Source: Oribacterium sp. (GTDB taxonomy: Bacteria; Bacillota_A; Clostridia; Lachnospirales; Lachnospiraceae). Taken from it: a stretch of DNA of 51,044 bases. Made by a program: the position numbers and the translations under genes. The notes under the pieces are model-generated. The model was given only the letters and a program-made list of their open reading frames with translations. It did no database searches and was not told the origin of the DNA. This document shows, one piece after another, positions 48,996 through 51,044 of this stretch; within the stretch, counting starts at the first letter, position 1; each line of letters starts with the position of its first letter. Location: NCBI GenBank assembly GCA_017940955.1, contig JAGAXP010000294.1, forward strand, positions 1 to 51,044. The letters run 5' to 3'.

Positions 48996-50873
48996 ATGAC
49001 AGATGAAAACAAAAGCACCTTCAGAAGAAGGTATATCGAGAAGCTGCTTCTGATAGTTCTTGCGGATGCTTTCACCATAGCAGTTTCCTATTTTATGGCG
49101 CTCTGGATAAGATTTGATTTTTCGATTGCCAAAACACCTGTACAGGAGATAGATAAGGTTATCGTATTTATACCATTTGCGATCGGGATAACCTTTGTGG
49201 TCTACTATTTTTTCAGGCTTTATCACAGCATATGGAGATTCGCCAGTATCTCAGAAGTGGCGCACATCATATTGGCGTATGCTGTTCTTGCAGTGATATT
49301 GCCTGCATTTGAGATGCTGTCACCTTTCAAAATCCCCAGAAGTGTTCTTCTCATGGCATATATCATAAGCCTTTTCTTTTGTGTGATGATCCGATTTGGG
49401 TATAGACTTGTAAGGTATATCGTAAACGATGATCGCTTTGTTCAGGAAGATGTTGGTGTAGATAATGTTCTCCTTGTCGGCGCCGGTCAGGCTGCCAGAG
49501 AAATACTTAAGGAGCAGCAGTTAAGTAATAAGAGAGAGTTTGTTGTAAAGACAATTGTTGATGACAGCCCTCTTAAACAGGGAAGGTATCTTGAAGGTCA
49601 TAAGGTAGAAGGAACCAGAGATGATATCCCTGAGCTTGTTAAAAAATATGATATAGATAGGATTATCTTTTCCATACCTACCGCAAAACCTAAGGAAAAA
49701 GCGGAAATCCTTAATATATGTAAGGAAACCGGGTGTAAGGTTCAAACGGTACCGGGTATAAGCCAGCTTGTAAGTGGTGAAGTGACCATAGCTAAGATTA
49801 GAGATGTTGAGATAACCGATCTTTTAGGCAGAGATGAGATACATATAAACCTTGATGAAATATTCGAAGCCATCAAAGGTAAAGTTATTATGGTCACCGG
49901 TGGTGGCGGATCCATAGGTTCAGAACTTTGCAGACAGATTGCTGCTGCAAAACCAAAGCAGCTTATAATCTTTGATATCTATGAGAATAATGCCTATGCA
50001 ATAGAACAGGAGCTGAAGCGTAAGTATCCTGCACTTGACCTCGTGACACTTATCGGGTCAGTGAGAAATGAAGCAAGGATAGAAAGTGTAATAAAAGAAT
50101 ATCATCCTGACGTAATCTATCACGCAGCAGCACATAAGCATGTTCCCCTTATGGAGATGAGTCCTAATGAAGCTATCAAGAACAACGTTATGGGTACTTA
50201 TAAAACTGCTAAAGCTGCAGCGGAGAATGGAGTTAAGAGATTTCTTCTTATATCTACAGATAAGGCGGTTAATCCTACATCTCTTATGGGTGCCAGCAAG
50301 AGAATTTGTGAAATGATCATCCAAATGATGAGCAGAAAACATCCTGAGACGGTATTTATGGCTGTAAGATTCGGAAACGTACTTGGTTCCAATGGCTCCG
50401 TTATTCCGCTTTTCAAAAAGCAGATTGCAGAAGGTGGTCCTGTTACAGTAACAGACGAAAACATCATTAGATACTTTATGACTATTCCAGAGGCGGTTTC
50501 ACTTGTTCTCGAGGCTAGCCACTATGCAAAAGGTGGTGAAATTTTCGTTCTTGATATGGGAAAACCTGTAAGGATTCTGGATCTTGCAAAGAATATGATT
50601 AAGTTATCCGGATTCACACCTGATGAAAATGGTATTCCTATAAAGATAACAGGACTTCGCCCCGGAGAAAAGCTTTATGAAGAGCTTCTTATGGGAGAAG
50701 AAGGTATGCAGAAGACCAAGAATGAACTTATCTATATAGGACATCCGATAGAGATGGATGATGATAAGTTTATGGAGAAGCTCAAAGTGCTTGATGATGA
50801 TTCAAAGCACGAAAGTCAGGAAATCAAAAAACTTGTCAAAGAAGTGGTACCTACGTATCATGAAGATGTATAG
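48996..50873 (+). CDS. Membrane-bound nucleotide-sugar 4,6-dehydratase (CapD/WbpM/PglF type)
   Basis: This 625-residue protein has four N-terminal membrane helices (about 18-150), a CoA-binding-like Rossmann domain (about 155-270, NVLLVGAGQAAREIL), then a cytoplasmic extended SDR domain. NAD motif MVTGGGGSIGSELC starts near residue 297; the catalytic segment is STDKAVNPTSLMGASKR, in which Met replaces the usual Tyr, as is normal in this family. Relatives convert UDP-GlcNAc to the 4-keto-6-deoxy sugar, the first step to QuiNAc, FucNAc or bacillosamine-type sugars. The PGT and GT2 enzymes here could use the product. Length is typical. It is transcribed alone. Confidence 0.93.
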   Translation: MTDENKSTFRRRYIEKLLLIVLADAFTIAVSYFMALWIRFDFSIAKTPVQEIDKVIVFIPFAIGITFVVYYFFRLYHSIWRFASISEVAHIILAYAVLAVILPAFEMLSPFKIPRSVLLMAYIISLFFCVMIRFGYRLVRYIVNDDRFVQEDVGVDNVLLVGAGQAAREILKEQQLSNKREFVVKTIVDDSPLKQGRYLEGHKVEGTRDDIPELVKKYDIDRIIFSIPTAKPKEKAEILNICKETGCKVQTVPGISQLVSGEVTIAKIRDVEITDLLGRDEIHINLDEIFEAIKGKVIMVTGGGGSIGSELCRQIAAAKPKQLIIFDIYENNAYAIEQELKRKYPALDLVTLIGSVRNEARIESVIKEYHPDVIYHAAAHKHVPLMEMSPNEAIKNNVMGTYKTAKAAAENGVKRFLLISTDKAVNPTSLMGASKRICEMIIQMMSRKHPETVFMAVRFGNVLGSNGSVIPLFKKQIAEGGPVTVTDENIIRYFMTIPEAVSLVLEASHYAKGGEIFVLDMGKPVRILDLAKNMIKLSGFTPDENGIPIKITGLRPGEKLYEELLMGEEGMQKTKNELIYIGHPIEMDDDKFMEKLKVLDDDSKHESQEIKKLVKEVVPTYHEDV

Positions 50874-50974
50874 CTAATGAGAAAGACAGCATGACGTGTT
50901 TGTTAGTTACTGTTCACACCCCTACTATTTCATATTGTTAAAAACGCTGAATTTAAAAATTTAATTTTCAAAGG

Positions 50975-51013
50975 ATCCGAGACGCTGTTGTGGACAGCCT
51001 CTCGGATTTTTTA
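50975..51013 (+). terminator. Terminator after the dehydratase gene
   Basis: ATCCGAGA (50975-50982) pairs with TCTCGGAT (51000-51007), with inner GCTGT/ACAGC, followed by TTTTTT. The last 31 bases of the window hold no gene. Confidence 0.92.
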
Positions 51014-51044
51014 AATTAACTCCTATATCATCTGTGTAATCCAC

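Noticed and set aside
48996..50873. Inactive dehydratase because Tyr is replaced by Met in the catalytic motif
   Set aside because: Met at this place with following K-R is normal for the large membrane-bound CapD/WbpM/PglF class.

Overview
The window is a large surface-polysaccharide locus of a Gram-positive Clostridia-type bacterium, most like a Lachnospiraceae member of the Butyrivibrio kind. This is judged from protein character only: an LCP-family ligase, a choline-binding-like secreted repeat protein, a lipoprotein, a TagGH/Wzm-Wzt-type exporter and strong GGAGG ribosome sites. There is no rRNA or other taxonomic marker. Almost every gene is on the + strand; the exception is a small minus-strand island at 10.1-12.5 kb.

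Layout. 0.7-5.2 kb: a sugar-modification module (extended SDR, C-methyltransferase-like protein, zinc alcohol dehydrogenase). 5.8-9.9 kb: a GtrB/DPM1-like polyprenyl glycosyltransferase and a tandem two-domain GT2. 10.1-12.5 kb: an AbiE-like antitoxin with a gutted AbiEii toxin and a putative nuclease. 12.6-14.2 kb: repeats, hairpins and a relic of a second GT2 3' end. 14.4-18.5 kb: the initiating phosphoglycosyltransferase and an LCP protein with a long acidic tail. 18.8-20.3 kb: an AAA ATPase-nuclease flanked by 102-bp direct repeats. 20.5-25.9 kb: two paralogous O-antigen ligase/polymerase-like proteins on either side of a secreted wall-binding-repeat protein. 26.1-32.6 kb: a lipoprotein, three GT2 enzymes (one GlfT2-like) and a DUF4422-GT8 fusion. 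32.8-42.9 kb: two large polytopic proteins, then GT2, SDR, nucleotidyltransferase, flippase-kinase fusion, GtrA and HAD genes in a tightly spaced operon. 43.1-44.6 kb: an ABC polysaccharide exporter. 44.8-48.8 kb: a 1338-residue membrane protein ending in thirteen 32-residue YD-like repeats. 49.0-50.9 kb: a CapD/WbpM-type nucleotide-sugar 4,6-dehydratase.

How the genes fit together (inference). The phosphoglycosyltransferase starts a lipid-linked glycan, and the GT2, GT8 and GlfT2-like enzymes extend it with sugars prepared partly by the SDR, nucleotidyltransferase, kinase, HAD and dehydratase genes. The ABC pair exports it. The LCP protein and the ligase-like proteins attach it to wall or protein acceptors.

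The most unusual signals are not genes. Four intergenic arrays carry a near-palindromic TGA(C/G/T)TCA-type heptamer on a roughly 27-bp lattice (54-bp tandem unit), and they sit at module borders. In addition, at least five conserved enzymes carry hydrophilic, partly repetitive in-frame insertions of about 35-150 residues. Base and codon use is mosaic: the left 22 kb favours C/G-ending codons, while about 24-49 kb is clearly AT-rich.
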